Shown here: positions 9,372 to 17,315 of the stretch, piece after piece
Position numbering within the stretch: the stretch's first letter is position 1
Layout of the letters: each line of letters opens with the position of its first letter
Assembly: GCA_002389765.1 (NCBI GenBank)
Contig: DGQM01000024.1
Span: forward strand, 266,413-330,412
DNA from: Bacteroidetes bacterium UBA4414
Lineage (GTDB): Bacteria; Bacteroidota; Bacteroidia; Chitinophagales; Chitinophagaceae
Direction: 5' to 3'
DNA length: 64,000 nucleotides
Made by a program: the position numbers and the translations under genes
The notes under the pieces: model-generated
Told to the model about the DNA's origin: nothing
Database searches by the model: none
Seen by the model: only the letters and a program-made list of their open reading frames with translations

Positions 9372-9860
9372 CTACCAGCTTGCACATTCAGTCTTTGTAA
9401 ACTCGAAGCGGGAAAGGTCTTGACGGAAAAAATAGTGCAGTTTGATGGCTTGGTTGCCATATTGTAACTTCTTCTTTTGGACGGTTACCGGCATTACCCA
9501 GTATTGATAGTACTCCAGATAACGATACCATTTGGCAAAATAGAAAACAGGAATCTGTATCTGTTGTTCTTTTTGCATTTTATACAACATCTTCCGGCTG
9601 CTGTCTGCATCTATAAGGTGTATACGATAACCGTTTGCAGTATCGGGTAGCGATTTGATATAGTCTGTCTTAATGATGTATATATCTTTGGCAGTAGGTG
9701 CTATGGCAAGACTGCATGTGTCGTTGAGCTTGCCTTTAGCAGATGTCAATAAATATATCATGTGTTTATAGCAGTCGGGTTCTTGCCACATTTCTATTGG
9801 TTGGGCAGATTGCCCCCAAACAAGCATTGGCAATAACAGGAATGCTAATAGTAAACGCAT
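9372..9860 (-). CDS. Secreted hypothetical protein, paralogue of its upstream neighbour
   Basis: 162 residues from the ATG at 9860, chosen because it gives a clean signal peptide (MRLLLAFLLLPMLVWGQS). The family is not recognised. The mature part aligns with the product of 9862-10371: both carry a D-[IV]-Y-I-x-K stretch (KDIYIIKTDY here), LPDTANGY, LYK followed by Gln/Lys, and a shared W-x-MPV near the C-terminus. The two genes are on the same strand, nearly touching, and probably arose by tandem duplication. The location is most likely periplasmic. Confidence 0.7.
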   Translation of the reverse strand: MRLLLAFLLLPMLVWGQSAQPIEMWQEPDCYKHMIYLLTSAKGKLNDTCSLAIAPTAKDIYIIKTDYIKSLPDTANGYRIHLIDADSSRKMLYKMQKEQQIQIPVFYFAKWYRYLEYYQYWVMPVTVQKKKLQYGNQAIKLHYFFRQDLSRFEFTKTECASW

Positions 9861-9861
9861 C

Positions 9862-10371
9862 TTAATCTTCTTTTTTTGTAGGTGGACAAATTGCGTTAGC
9901 AAAACATAGCTTGCCCGTTTCTTTATTTACTACAAAATTCAGCTTACAGCCTTTGCCAGGGTAGTCCATCTCTATCTCGTTGCCTTGTTTTACTAAGTTC
10001 ACAGGCATCATCCACAAGTGGCAGGTGTCTGCACCAATAGAAAGCTCTGTCATATACATGCAGTTGGCTTTTTTTGATTGTTGCTGTTTGTAAAGCTCCG
10101 CACTTTGCTCACCAATGTCTACATAATGGTAGTTGATTCCTTCAGCTTGTTCGGGCAGGTTTACTGTGAAATATTGTTTTGAAATATAAACGTCGGTTGT
10201 TTTTGCAGGCAGTAATTGTTTACGAAACTTAGCCAGTCCGTCGCTGCCTTTGGCAAAGGCTTTAAGGCTATATACATAACAACCATAAATATCCAGCTGG
10301 CAATCGCTATTCTTCATTTGTGCAGATGCAACCACAGGTAAAAGTCCCAAGAGCAGAAGTAACTTTTTCAT
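9862..10371 (-). CDS. Secreted hypothetical protein, first of a tandem paralogue pair
   Basis: 169 residues with a signal peptide (MKKLLLLLGLLPVVASAQ). The family is not recognised. Features shared with the downstream gene are TTDVYISKQYF, LPEQAEGINYHYVD, AELYKQQQSKK and LWMMPVNL. Several cysteines (DCQLDIYGC, NCMYM, DTCHLW, KGCKLNF, LCFANAICPP) suggest disulfides in the periplasm. Its TAA lies 1 base before the ATG of the paralogue, so they should be co-transcribed. The FAD oxidoreductase starts divergently 45 bases away. Confidence 0.7.
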   Translation of the reverse strand: MKKLLLLLGLLPVVASAQMKNSDCQLDIYGCYVYSLKAFAKGSDGLAKFRKQLLPAKTTDVYISKQYFTVNLPEQAEGINYHYVDIGEQSAELYKQQQSKKANCMYMTELSIGADTCHLWMMPVNLVKQGNEIEMDYPGKGCKLNFVVNKETGKLCFANAICPPTKKED

Positions 10372-10416
10372 ATTGGCAATTTACGGTATTAGCGAATAAT
10401 TTGCACATTTGTAATT

Positions 10417-11553
10417 ATGCTAAGTTATTGGGAACAGCAAAGTTTTGTTCGATACAATCATATTGTAATAGGTGCAGGTATTGTAGGGCTAAGTACTGCA
10501 ATAGAATTGAAAGAGAAATATCCTGCACAATCTGTACTGGTGCTGGAGCGTGGCCTGCTGCCAACCGGTGCCAGCAGCCGTAATGCGGGCTTTGCCTGTA
10601 TGGGCAGCCTTACAGAAATACTGGACGATAGCCAATACACAAACGAAGATGAAATAGTAAAACTGTATAACTGGCGCAAGCGTGGGCTTGAACTATTGAG
10701 GCAAAGATTAGGAGATACAGCTATTGGTTATAAAACGAATGGTAGTTATGAACTAATAGGTGAAGATGAGTTGACTGCTTTAGAGAAGATGGATTATATC
10801 AACAATTTATTGCAGCCTGTTACCAAACAGCCTGCATTCAGATTGGTGAATGATAAGATAGATGCTTTTGGTTTCGGGAAACAGGCTGTGAAGGCATTGG
10901 TAGAGAACACCTGCGAGGGTGAACTGCATACAGGCAAAATGCTGCGAGCACTTACAGACTTTGCTTTGATGAAGGGCGTAGAAATAAAAACAGGTGCAGA
11001 AGCATGTAGGTTTGATGAAGAAGAGACGCAGGTAGTGGTACAAGTGGCAGACCCCATAAGAGAAAATATGCTTTTGCTGCATTGCGATACACTTTTTATC
11101 TGCACCAATGCATTTACCAAACAATTATTACCGGATGTAGATGTAGTGCCGGGGCGTGGGCAGGTATTGATAACAGAACCAATAAACGGATTGAAATTTA
11201 AAGGTGTTTATCATTTTGATAAAGGCTATTATTATTTCCGTGAGATAGATGGGCGTGTGTTGTTAGGCGGTGGTCGTAATCTTGATTTTGAAGGAGAGGC
11301 TACTACAGATATTGCACTTACAGACCTGATACAAAAAGACCTGGAAGAAAAACTGAGAACCGTTATTCTGCCCGATACTGATTTTAAAATAGCTCAACGC
11401 TGGGCAGGTATCATGGCTTTTGGCGAAACCAAGCAGCCTATAGTAAAGGCTTTTTCAAACAGAGTGTACGGTGCCTTTCGCATGGGGGGTATGGGTGTAG
11501 CGCTGGGTAGTGATGTAGCAAGACATTTAGTAAGTCTGAACCGGGATTTTTGA
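10417..11553 (+). CDS. FAD-dependent oxidoreductase, DAO family
   Basis: 378 residues. The N-terminal dinucleotide-binding motif is HIVIGAGIVGLSTAIEL (GxGxxG) and a second FAD-contact region is SRNAGFACMGS. The C-terminal part (RWAGIMAFGETKQPIVKAF, GMGVALGSDVA) fits the D-amino acid oxidase / glycine oxidase / DadA fold. Members remove an amino group or a methyl from small amines, but the substrate cannot be told here. The last codons and stop (GATTTTTGA) form the outer end of the left arm of an inverted repeat that also covers the end of the convergent maf gene. Confidence 0.85.
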   Translation: MLSYWEQQSFVRYNHIVIGAGIVGLSTAIELKEKYPAQSVLVLERGLLPTGASSRNAGFACMGSLTEILDDSQYTNEDEIVKLYNWRKRGLELLRQRLGDTAIGYKTNGSYELIGEDELTALEKMDYINNLLQPVTKQPAFRLVNDKIDAFGFGKQAVKALVENTCEGELHTGKMLRALTDFALMKGVEIKTGAEACRFDEEETQVVVQVADPIRENMLLLHCDTLFICTNAFTKQLLPDVDVVPGRGQVLITEPINGLKFKGVYHFDKGYYYFREIDGRVLLGGGRNLDFEGEATTDIALTDLIQKDLEEKLRTVILPDTDFKIAQRWAGIMAFGETKQPIVKAFSNRVYGAFRMGGMGVALGSDVARHLVSLNRDF

Positions 11554-11566
11554 GATTAAGGGATTT
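11545..11566. repeat. Left arm of 22-bp perfect inverted repeat
   Basis: Begins GATTTTTGAGATTAAGGG and is the exact reverse complement of 12000-12021. It includes the last two codons and the stop of the FAD oxidoreductase gene. The similarity extends outward, imperfectly, to about 31 bases (CTGAACCGG here against CTTAACCAC at the other end). Confidence 0.9.
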
Positions 11567-11573
11567 TCCCGGT

Positions 11574-11978
11574 TTAAGGGTTGATGATATTGTCAATGAA
11601 TTTTTTGTTCAGTAGTCGTTTAAACTCGAGACTTTTACTGCCGAAATTGATGAGTAAACCTACTTCAATGTTGTATGCTTCTATATAATTCAAGGCTTGT
11701 GCCAAATGAACATCTTCAAGTTGCGTAACTGCTTTTATCTCAACACAAACTTTCTTTTCTATTAAGAAGTCGACCCTTCTTATACCAATTTGAATACCTT
11801 CATAGTATATGGGCATTTCTTTTTCGCTTTGTGCGAGCAGATTTTTGCTACGGAATTCTATCTCTAATGCTCTATGATAAATAATTTCCTGAAAGCCACT
11901 CTTTAAAGTTGAATGTACTTTCATTGCTGCAGCAATGATCCCTGAAGTAATATCACCATGTTTATATTCGTTCGACAT
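11574..11978 (-). CDS. GxxExxY family protein (PD-(D/E)XK-like)
   Basis: 134 residues. The family signature is intact: GFQEIIY at residues 28-34. Further on, D70 (RRVDFLIE) and E80-x-K82 (CVEIKAV) match the catalytic pattern of PD-(D/E)XK nucleases, and LAQALNYIEAYN with GLLINFGS is the usual family ending. The biological role is not established; the family is sporadic and often multi-copy in Bacteroidota. Here it sits between two convergent genes and inside a perfect 22-bp inverted repeat, as if it were a movable cassette. Confidence 0.85.
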   Translation of the reverse strand: MSNEYKHGDITSGIIAAAMKVHSTLKSGFQEIIYHRALEIEFRSKNLLAQSEKEMPIYYEGIQIGIRRVDFLIEKKVCVEIKAVTQLEDVHLAQALNYIEAYNIEVGLLINFGSKSLEFKRLLNKKFIDNIINP

Positions 11979-11999
11979 GTGCAGTTTTATAATCCTAGC

Positions 12000-12021
12000 A
12001 AATCCCTTAATCTCAAAAATC
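12000..12021. repeat. Right arm of 22-bp perfect inverted repeat
   Basis: Exact reverse complement of 11545-11566. It contains the last codons and stop of maf, so the FAD oxidoreductase and Maf both end in Asp-Phe-stop encoded by the same bases. Confidence 0.9.
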
Positions 12022-12573
12022 GTGGTTAAGTCTTTTTACCACCTCACCAATTGGTAAGCCCATTACATTATAATAGTCACCATTAATTTTCTCAATGCCT
12101 ATCATACCAATCCATTCCTGTATGGCATACGCACCCGCTTTGTCGTATGGCTTATAATTGCTCACGTAGTGCTGTATCTGTTCTTGCGTCAACGGGCGGA
12201 AGTGCACTTCAGTTACTGTAGAGAAACTGATTTGCTTTTCTCCGTGCTGCATACATACTCCTGTCACAACCTCGTGTTTTCTGCCCGATAGTTTAGTAAG
12301 AATATTGATGGCATCTGCTTCGTCTTTAGGTTTGCCAAGTATTTCATGGTCCAGCAGTACAACAGTATCAGCTGCTATGATGATGGCATCATGTACGCGT
12401 TCCTCAATAGCTGCTGCTTTCTTTTTTGCAAGAAATTCAGGTACTAGGTCGCCCTGCATACCCGGTGGGTTTGTTTCATCTACATCTGCAATGATGATGT
12501 AGAATTGCAGTTCTGCCAGTTCCATCAGTTGCTTGCGGCGCGGCGATTGTGAAGCAAGTATTATCTTATGCAT
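12013..12573 (-). CDS. maf: Maf family nucleotide pyrophosphatase
   Basis: 186 residues. The family start LASQSPRRKQLM, the catalytic IIAADTVVLLDHEILGKPKD, SGRKHEVVTGVC and the C-terminal YDKAGAYAIQEW are all present. Maf proteins hydrolyse non-canonical or standard nucleoside triphosphates to monophosphates (house-cleaning) and have been linked to septum formation. The ATG overlaps the stop of the UbiA-like gene by 8 bases, so the pair is probably translationally coupled. The C-terminus LNHDF lies in the inverted repeat described at 12000-12021. Confidence 0.93.
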   Translation of the reverse strand: MHKIILASQSPRRKQLMELAELQFYIIIADVDETNPPGMQGDLVPEFLAKKKAAAIEERVHDAIIIAADTVVLLDHEILGKPKDEADAINILTKLSGRKHEVVTGVCMQHGEKQISFSTVTEVHFRPLTQEQIQHYVSNYKPYDKAGAYAIQEWIGMIGIEKINGDYYNVMGLPIGEVVKRLNHDF

Positions 12574-13516
12574 GTGCCTGAAAATAGTAAATGATTAAAG
12601 AGCCGATACCCGACAGCATGATAAACTTCAACCATCGGCTCATGGTATGGTAGTGTATAGATGTTGCTTTTCTAGGCAGGTAATACATCCATACAATAAT
12701 GGGTAAAGCAAGTAATAACAGCGTGTACAGACCTAATACTATCCAGTTGGCGTTTATCAGCTTTACAGCCCCAGTTATAAGAGGTATCAGCGCAACAATA
12801 CCTAATGCCTGTGTAAAGCGTACAGAGCGTAGCAACCCCCATTGTATAGGCATGGTAATACAGCCTTCCTGCGCATCACCTTTAAAGTCTTCCATGTCTT
12901 TCACTATCTCGCGCATCCAGGTAAGTGTAAAGGCAAAGCATGTATAGATACCTAATACCCATACTGGGTTTGGTATTTTGTTGGTAGTGGTTGTAATAAA
13001 TGCCGCCTCTGCAGATAATGCTCTCAGCCCAGGTTCATACAGCATCAGCGTTACGATAGTGAGTGCTGTCAATACAGCTACTACTACATTGCCAATCATA
13101 AACTGCTTTTTGAAATGGGTAGAGTAGAACCATAGTAGTATAGTGCATACAAGTTGCAATGCAAGCAAACTATAATGCCCTGCCGCACGTGCTACGTACG
13201 CAGCCATAATCAGTGCAGTTACATTCAGCACACTGTGCATTACGATAGCAAACTTTAGCGGTATTTTCTTCTCCAGTACCAGTTTTTCAGGACGGTTGAT
13301 GATGTCGATTTTGATATCGAAATAATCATTGATGATGTAGCCTGCTGCTGCAATCAGTACAGTAGATAATGAGAGTAGCAAAAAGTATTCAGGACATAGC
13401 AACAAAGAGGTATCACTGTAATCCTTTACGGGAAGTATAACACATGCCCAAGCCAGCAATTGTGTAAGGAATACAATCACCAGATTTTTCCACCTTATCA
13501 GTTGCAACCAGTACAT
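12566..13516 (-). CDS. UbiA-family prenyltransferase (geranylgeranylglycerol-phosphate synthase-like)
   Basis: 316 residues and about 8-9 membrane spans. The first Asp-rich motif is NDYFDIKIDIINRPEK (NDxxDxxxD) and the second is DMEDFKGDAQEG, both needed for Mg-diphosphate binding. UbiA enzymes attach prenyl chains to aromatic or polar acceptors inside the membrane; the acceptor is not determined. The order UbiA-like then Maf on one strand recurs in Bacteroidota. It is followed by maf with an 8-base overlap. Confidence 0.88.
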   Translation of the reverse strand: MYWLQLIRWKNLVIVFLTQLLAWACVILPVKDYSDTSLLLCPEYFLLLSLSTVLIAAAGYIINDYFDIKIDIINRPEKLVLEKKIPLKFAIVMHSVLNVTALIMAAYVARAAGHYSLLALQLVCTILLWFYSTHFKKQFMIGNVVVAVLTALTIVTLMLYEPGLRALSAEAAFITTTTNKIPNPVWVLGIYTCFAFTLTWMREIVKDMEDFKGDAQEGCITMPIQWGLLRSVRFTQALGIVALIPLITGAVKLINANWIVLGLYTLLLLALPIIVWMYYLPRKATSIHYHTMSRWLKFIMLSGIGSLIIYYFQAHA

Positions 13517-13527
13517 GTATGTGTTGA

Positions 13528-13593
13528 GTTGATTGGTTGATTAGTTGACCTGTTGATTGGTTTACATAGATTTCTGCAAATCAACCAATCAAC
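13528..13593. repeat. 15-bp perfect inverted repeat downstream of pyrE
   Basis: GTTGATTGGTTGATT at 13528-13542 pairs with AATCAACCAATCAAC at 13579-13593; a second copy of the left arm's first 11 bases lies at 13552-13562 and could pair instead. It fills the gap between pyrE (stop 13610) and the UbiA-like gene. There is no T-run, so it may be an intergenic repeat rather than an ordinary terminator. Similar GTTGATTAGTT strings occur near 20017. Confidence 0.7.
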
Positions 13594-13609
13594 AAGCCAA
13601 GAAATTCAA

Positions 13610-14239
13610 CTATTTGCCCCAGCTTGCAGGGTCTACGCGCCATTGTTCGAGTGATGCTTTTTGCTCAGACGCTATCAGTTTTTGTTCTTCAGCCACTTCC
13701 ATGAGAGCATTGTAATTGCTGATGGTGTGCAGTGGTACATTTGCCTCTTGGAAGGCTTCTGCTGCAGCATTGAAACCATAAGTAAACAATGCGCACATGC
13801 CAATCACTTCGCCACCGGCAGCACGGATGGCATCTACAGCTTGCAAGCTGCTTTTGCCGGTAGATACCAGATCTTCTACTACCACAACCTTTTTGCCCGG
13901 TTCCATATAACCTTCTATCTGGTTGCCCATACCATGCTCTTTCGGCTTGCTGCGCACATATATAAAAGGCAGTTTCAACAAATCGGCAGCCATTACACCA
14001 TGTGCTATACCCGCAGTCGCCACGCCGGCTATCACTTCTGCATCCGGGAAATGCTCCAGTACCATGTTTGCCAACTCACTTTTTACAAAGTCGCGCACAT
14101 AAGGGTAAGACAACACTTTGCGATTATCGCAATATACCGGAGAGTTCCAGCCCGAAGCCCATATATAAGGCTTTTGCAGGTTTATCTGCAATGCTTTAAT
14201 TTGCAGCAGTTTTTCGGCGAAATGTTTTTGTGTACTCAT
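13610..14239 (-). CDS. pyrE: Orotate phosphoribosyltransferase
   Basis: 209 residues. It converts orotate and PRPP to orotidine 5'-phosphate in pyrimidine synthesis. The PRPP loop KVVVVEDLVSTGKSS is clear, as are FIYVRSKPKEHGMGNQIEG (active-site Lys and flexible loop) and SPVYCDNRKVLSYP. The -7 element TAGGTTTGA ends 6 bases before the ATG, predicting a leaderless message. It diverges from the Nudix gene 50 bases away. Confidence 0.96.
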   Translation of the reverse strand: MSTQKHFAEKLLQIKALQINLQKPYIWASGWNSPVYCDNRKVLSYPYVRDFVKSELANMVLEHFPDAEVIAGVATAGIAHGVMAADLLKLPFIYVRSKPKEHGMGNQIEGYMEPGKKVVVVEDLVSTGKSSLQAVDAIRAAGGEVIGMCALFTYGFNAAAEAFQEANVPLHTISNYNALMEVAEEQKLIASEQKASLEQWRVDPASWGK

Positions 14240-14245
14240 AACCGC

Positions 14246-14254
14246 TCAAACCTA
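14246..14254 (-). promoter_or_regulatory. -7 element of pyrE
   Basis: TAGGTTTGA (TAnnTTTG) with 6 bases to the ATG, the same spacing as in the SCO1 and purF genes. Confidence 0.6.
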
Positions 14255-14289
14255 CGTCAAATACATAAGTTTACAAACTAAGGCAGCAG

Positions 14290-14922
14290 ATGTTCACACA
14301 AAAAATATACATTAATAATAAGCCTCTGATACTGACAACCAGCGCCCGTGGCTACATTGAAAGCCATGCAATAGCAGGTGGGTATATGCAATTTGTGGGA
14401 GCGTTTGGCCGTAATTTCAGACTGGCGCTGCAACATCTTGAAAAGCCAGGTACACTTGGGGCCATTATAGAGGATATCTCTCCAAACTCATTACAGGAAC
14501 AATTATATGAGATGTATGAGCCTATAGATGCCGGTGGTGGTGTGGTGATCAACGAAGATGGTGCAGTATTGATGATATACAGGCGTGGCAAATGGGATCT
14601 GCCAAAAGGTAAGCGCGATGATGGTGAAGAAATTGCTGCATGTGCCTTGCGCGAAGTGAGTGAAGAAACAGGACTAACTAAGCTGAACCTGAAAGATAAA
14701 ATCTGCGATACCTACCATGTATATTCTCAAAACGGGCAAAACCTGCTGAAGTGTACCTCTTGGTACAAAATGCAAGGCAGCAATACCGATACACTGGCAC
14801 CACAAGCAGAGGAAAATATTGAAAAAGCCAGTTGGGTTGCAGAACGCGATTTGCGTGGCGTAGTGTACAAATCTTACGAGGCTATCAGAGAAGTGCTTGC
14901 TGAGGCGGGCTTCAGATGGTAA
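14290..14922 (+). CDS. Nudix hydrolase
   Basis: 210 residues. A perfect Nudix box (G-x5-E-x7-REVSEETGL) begins at GKRDDGEE around residue 115 and binds the catalytic metal. The family splits nucleoside diphosphates linked to another group; the substrate is unknown. The N-terminal ~85 residues are an extra domain not needed for catalysis. The ATG at 14290 follows a short leader that runs divergently from pyrE. Confidence 0.88.
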   Translation: MFTQKIYINNKPLILTTSARGYIESHAIAGGYMQFVGAFGRNFRLALQHLEKPGTLGAIIEDISPNSLQEQLYEMYEPIDAGGGVVINEDGAVLMIYRRGKWDLPKGKRDDGEEIAACALREVSEETGLTKLNLKDKICDTYHVYSQNGQNLLKCTSWYKMQGSNTDTLAPQAEENIEKASWVAERDLRGVVYKSYEAIREVLAEAGFRW

Positions 14923-14975
14923 GCATCAGATATGCCAAGCCACCACATATTTCAGCACAAGGTTGAATGTTTGAT

Positions 14976-14984
14976 TATTTTTGC
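14976..14984 (+). promoter_or_regulatory. -7 element of the YeiH-like gene
   Basis: TATTTTTGC (TAnnTTTGC), 5 bases before the ATG at 14990. It supports the choice of that ATG over the TTG at 14981 and implies a leaderless mRNA. Confidence 0.55.
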
Positions 14985-14989
14985 CATTC

Positions 14990-15922
14990 ATGAATGAACA
15001 GGCTCGGAAAGCTATTTACATATTGCTTGCTGCATTTGCAGTAAGTCCGTGGTGCAGTGCTCCTGTTGCATTGTTTTTGGGGATAGTTGTAGCATTGGCT
15101 ACGGGCAATCCTTTTTCAAAATTCAGTAAAAAAGCTTCCGGCTATTTGTTGCGTACTTGTGTTGTATTGCTTGGCTTTGGTATGAATTTTAGTACCGCCA
15201 TGGAAGCAGGCAGGCAGGGTATCGTTTTTACACTTGTTTCTATTGCAGGGACATTAATACTTGGTTTGCTGCTTGGCAGGTTGTTGAAGACTGACAGGAA
15301 AATATCGGTGCTGATATCTTCAGGTACGGCTATTTGCGGAGGTAGTGCAATAGCAGCAGTATCACCTGTGGTAGATGCAGAAGAACAACAGATGTCTGTA
15401 TCGCTTGGTGTAGTGTTTATCCTGAATGCTATTGCGCTGTTTATATTCCCCGTAATAGGCCATGCCTTGCATTTAACGCAACAGCAATTTGGTGTATGGA
15501 GTGCTATTGCTATACACGACACCAGCTCTGTAGTAGGTGCAGCAGGTGCGTATGGCAAAGAAGCACTTGGTATTGCAACGACCATCAAAATGTTGCGCAC
15601 GCTTTGGATAATACCTGTAGCTATGCTGATAGCATTTCTTTACAAATCGAAGAATACAAGTATCAAAATCCCTTGGTTCATTGGTCTGTACATGCTGGCT
15701 ATGCTGGTGAATACTTATTTTCTGCAATCAGGTGTAGTTAGCAATGCAATGGTGCATGTTGCTAAAGCAGGATTGCAGCTAACACTATTTTTTATTGGCT
15801 CGGGTATGTCTAAGCAGGCAATCCGTTCTGTTGGTGCCCGACCTTTTCTGCAAGGGGTATTGCTATGGATAGCTATTTCGGTAGTGTCTTTGTGGGCGGT
15901 TACGTACCTCACATATCAGTAA
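14990..15922 (+). CDS. YeiH/UPF0324-family transporter (putative sulfate exporter family)
   Basis: 310 residues, about 9-10 membrane spans. Family stretches are FGMNFSTAMEAG, ISSGTAICGGSAIAAVSPVV and AIAIHDTSSVVGAAGAYG. The family is annotated as putative sulfate or small-anion exporters, but transport has been shown for few members, so the substrate is open. The start is the ATG at 14990, supported by the promoter element just before it. Confidence 0.85.
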   Translation: MNEQARKAIYILLAAFAVSPWCSAPVALFLGIVVALATGNPFSKFSKKASGYLLRTCVVLLGFGMNFSTAMEAGRQGIVFTLVSIAGTLILGLLLGRLLKTDRKISVLISSGTAICGGSAIAAVSPVVDAEEQQMSVSLGVVFILNAIALFIFPVIGHALHLTQQQFGVWSAIAIHDTSSVVGAAGAYGKEALGIATTIKMLRTLWIIPVAMLIAFLYKSKNTSIKIPWFIGLYMLAMLVNTYFLQSGVVSNAMVHVAKAGLQLTLFFIGSGMSKQAIRSVGARPFLQGVLLWIAISVVSLWAVTYLTYQ

Positions 15923-15999
15923 TATCTTTTAACGTTCCGTAAGCTATTCCTTAACACCCCATCAACATTAGCGTGGGTAATTTTGTGTAAAAGGAGCGG

Positions 16000-16311
16000 A
16001 TGATGGCGAGGGTTACACAAATAAGAAAAACAAGCAACATACATACAGGTTGGCAGTTGATAAAGAACCGTAAGACCATGTGGTGTATGATAAAAGATAC
16101 TTGGGCAGGTAGTTATCACATGTCGGGGATGAGTAAGTGGTTGTTGCTTTTAGGTATCATGTACGTATTGCTTCCTGTAGATTTTGACTGGATACCTGTA
16201 TTAGGTTGGATAGATGACGGTGTTGTCATTTTTCTGCTGATAAAACTATTGCAGAAAGAAACGCAACGCTACGTACGTGCTAAAGTAATGGGGAGAAAAG
16301 GAGAGTATTAA
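16000..16311 (+). CDS. YkvA/DUF1232 family small membrane protein
   Basis: 103 residues. The DUF1232 core LLLGIMYVLLPVDFDWIPVLGWIDD is present (the usual form has PxDxxPdxxPxxGxxDD). One or two hydrophobic spans are likely. The function is unknown. The start has one of the better Shine-Dalgarno sequences in the window (AAAGGAG, about 5 bases before the ATG), and TAATTTTGT upstream may be its -7 element. It is convergent with coaD, overlapping it by 4 bases. Confidence 0.8.
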   Translation: MMARVTQIRKTSNIHTGWQLIKNRKTMWCMIKDTWAGSYHMSGMSKWLLLLGIMYVLLPVDFDWIPVLGWIDDGVVIFLLIKLLQKETQRYVRAKVMGRKGEY

Positions 16312-16766
16312 AACTTCACTTCCTTAGGTACTATTTTACTCACGTCGCCATTGTTGCGTATTACATCGCGTACTATGGTAGATGATATGGTTGAGTATTC
16401 CGGTGCACAAGTCAGGAATAGTGTTTCTACTTCAGGCATCAGCATACGGTTCATGTCTGCTATCGCCTTCTCATATTCAAAGTCGGCAATATAGCGTATA
16501 CCACGTATCATGTATTGAGCGCCTACTTCTTTACAAAAATTAATAGTCAGCCCTTCATAGCTCATCACGCTTATCTGCGGATAGTCTTTGAATATTTCTT
16601 CAATCCAAGCCATACGTTGTTCTATAGTAAACATCGGTGCTTTTTGCGAGTTCTTGCCGATAGCAATAATCATCTTATCGAACAAAGAAACAGAACGCTT
16701 GATAACGTCTACATGCCCGAGGGTAATGGGATCGAACGTGCCGGGAAATAAGCAGATGCGTTGCAT
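16308..16766 (-). CDS. coaD: Phosphopantetheine adenylyltransferase
   Basis: 152 residues. It transfers AMP from ATP to 4'-phosphopantetheine, the penultimate step of coenzyme A synthesis. The nucleotidyltransferase motif is FPGTFDPITLGHVD (TxGH). Other family stretches are YMIRGIRYIADFEYE and FLTCAPEYSTISSTIVRD. It is the third gene of a DUF3822-rsmD-coaD unit with 3 bases between rsmD and coaD. Confidence 0.96.
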   Translation of the reverse strand: MQRICLFPGTFDPITLGHVDVIKRSVSLFDKMIIAIGKNSQKAPMFTIEQRMAWIEEIFKDYPQISVMSYEGLTINFCKEVGAQYMIRGIRYIADFEYEKAIADMNRMLMPEVETLFLTCAPEYSTISSTIVRDVIRNNGDVSKIVPKEVKF

Positions 16767-16769
16767 AGT

Positions 16770-17315
16770 CTATTCGCTTGGTTGTTTGAAGAATGTAAAT
16801 ACGGTTGTCCCGTAATTTTTCATCCGTATAAAGTTAGGATGTTTTTGATAGTCATTTCGCTGTGCGTGTTCCTGCACAAATATGCCACCGGGTGTAAGCA
16901 GATTTTGCTCAAATACTAATATCGGTATATCATCTATATTCTCTAAAGCATATGGTGGGTCTGCAAAGATGAAATCGTATTGTTCTGTACACTTCTGCAA
17001 GAATTTAAATACATCGCCGCGTACAATGCTGAACCTGTCTGTAATGCCTAAGGTGGTAGCTGTTTTTTTGATGAATGTCAGGTTGCCTGCATCTCGCTCC
17101 ACGAGCGTTATATCCGCGGCACCGCGAGAAGCCAGCTCATAGCTGATGCTGCCCGTCCCTGCAAACAAATCGAGTGCTTTGATGTCTTCAAAATCTATCA
17201 GATTGTCAAGGATATTAAATAGTGCTTCTTTGGCCACATCTGTAGTAGGGCGTGCGGGTGTATTGCTTGGCGGAGTAAACTTTCTGCCACTGAATTCACC
17301 GCCTACAATGCGCAT
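16770..17315 (-). CDS. rsmD: 16S rRNA (guanine-N2)-methyltransferase RsmD family
   Basis: 181 residues. It methylates G966 of 16S rRNA using S-adenosylmethionine. The start MRIVGGEFSGRKF, motif I LDLFAGTGSISYELASRG and the catalytic FADPPYAL (N/DPPY) are present. It overlaps the end of the DUF3822 gene by 13 bases and precedes coaD, an arrangement frequent in Bacteroidota. Confidence 0.94.
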   Translation of the reverse strand: MRIVGGEFSGRKFTPPSNTPARPTTDVAKEALFNILDNLIDFEDIKALDLFAGTGSISYELASRGAADITLVERDAGNLTFIKKTATTLGITDRFSIVRGDVFKFLQKCTEQYDFIFADPPYALENIDDIPILVFEQNLLTPGGIFVQEHAQRNDYQKHPNFIRMKNYGTTVFTFFKQPSE

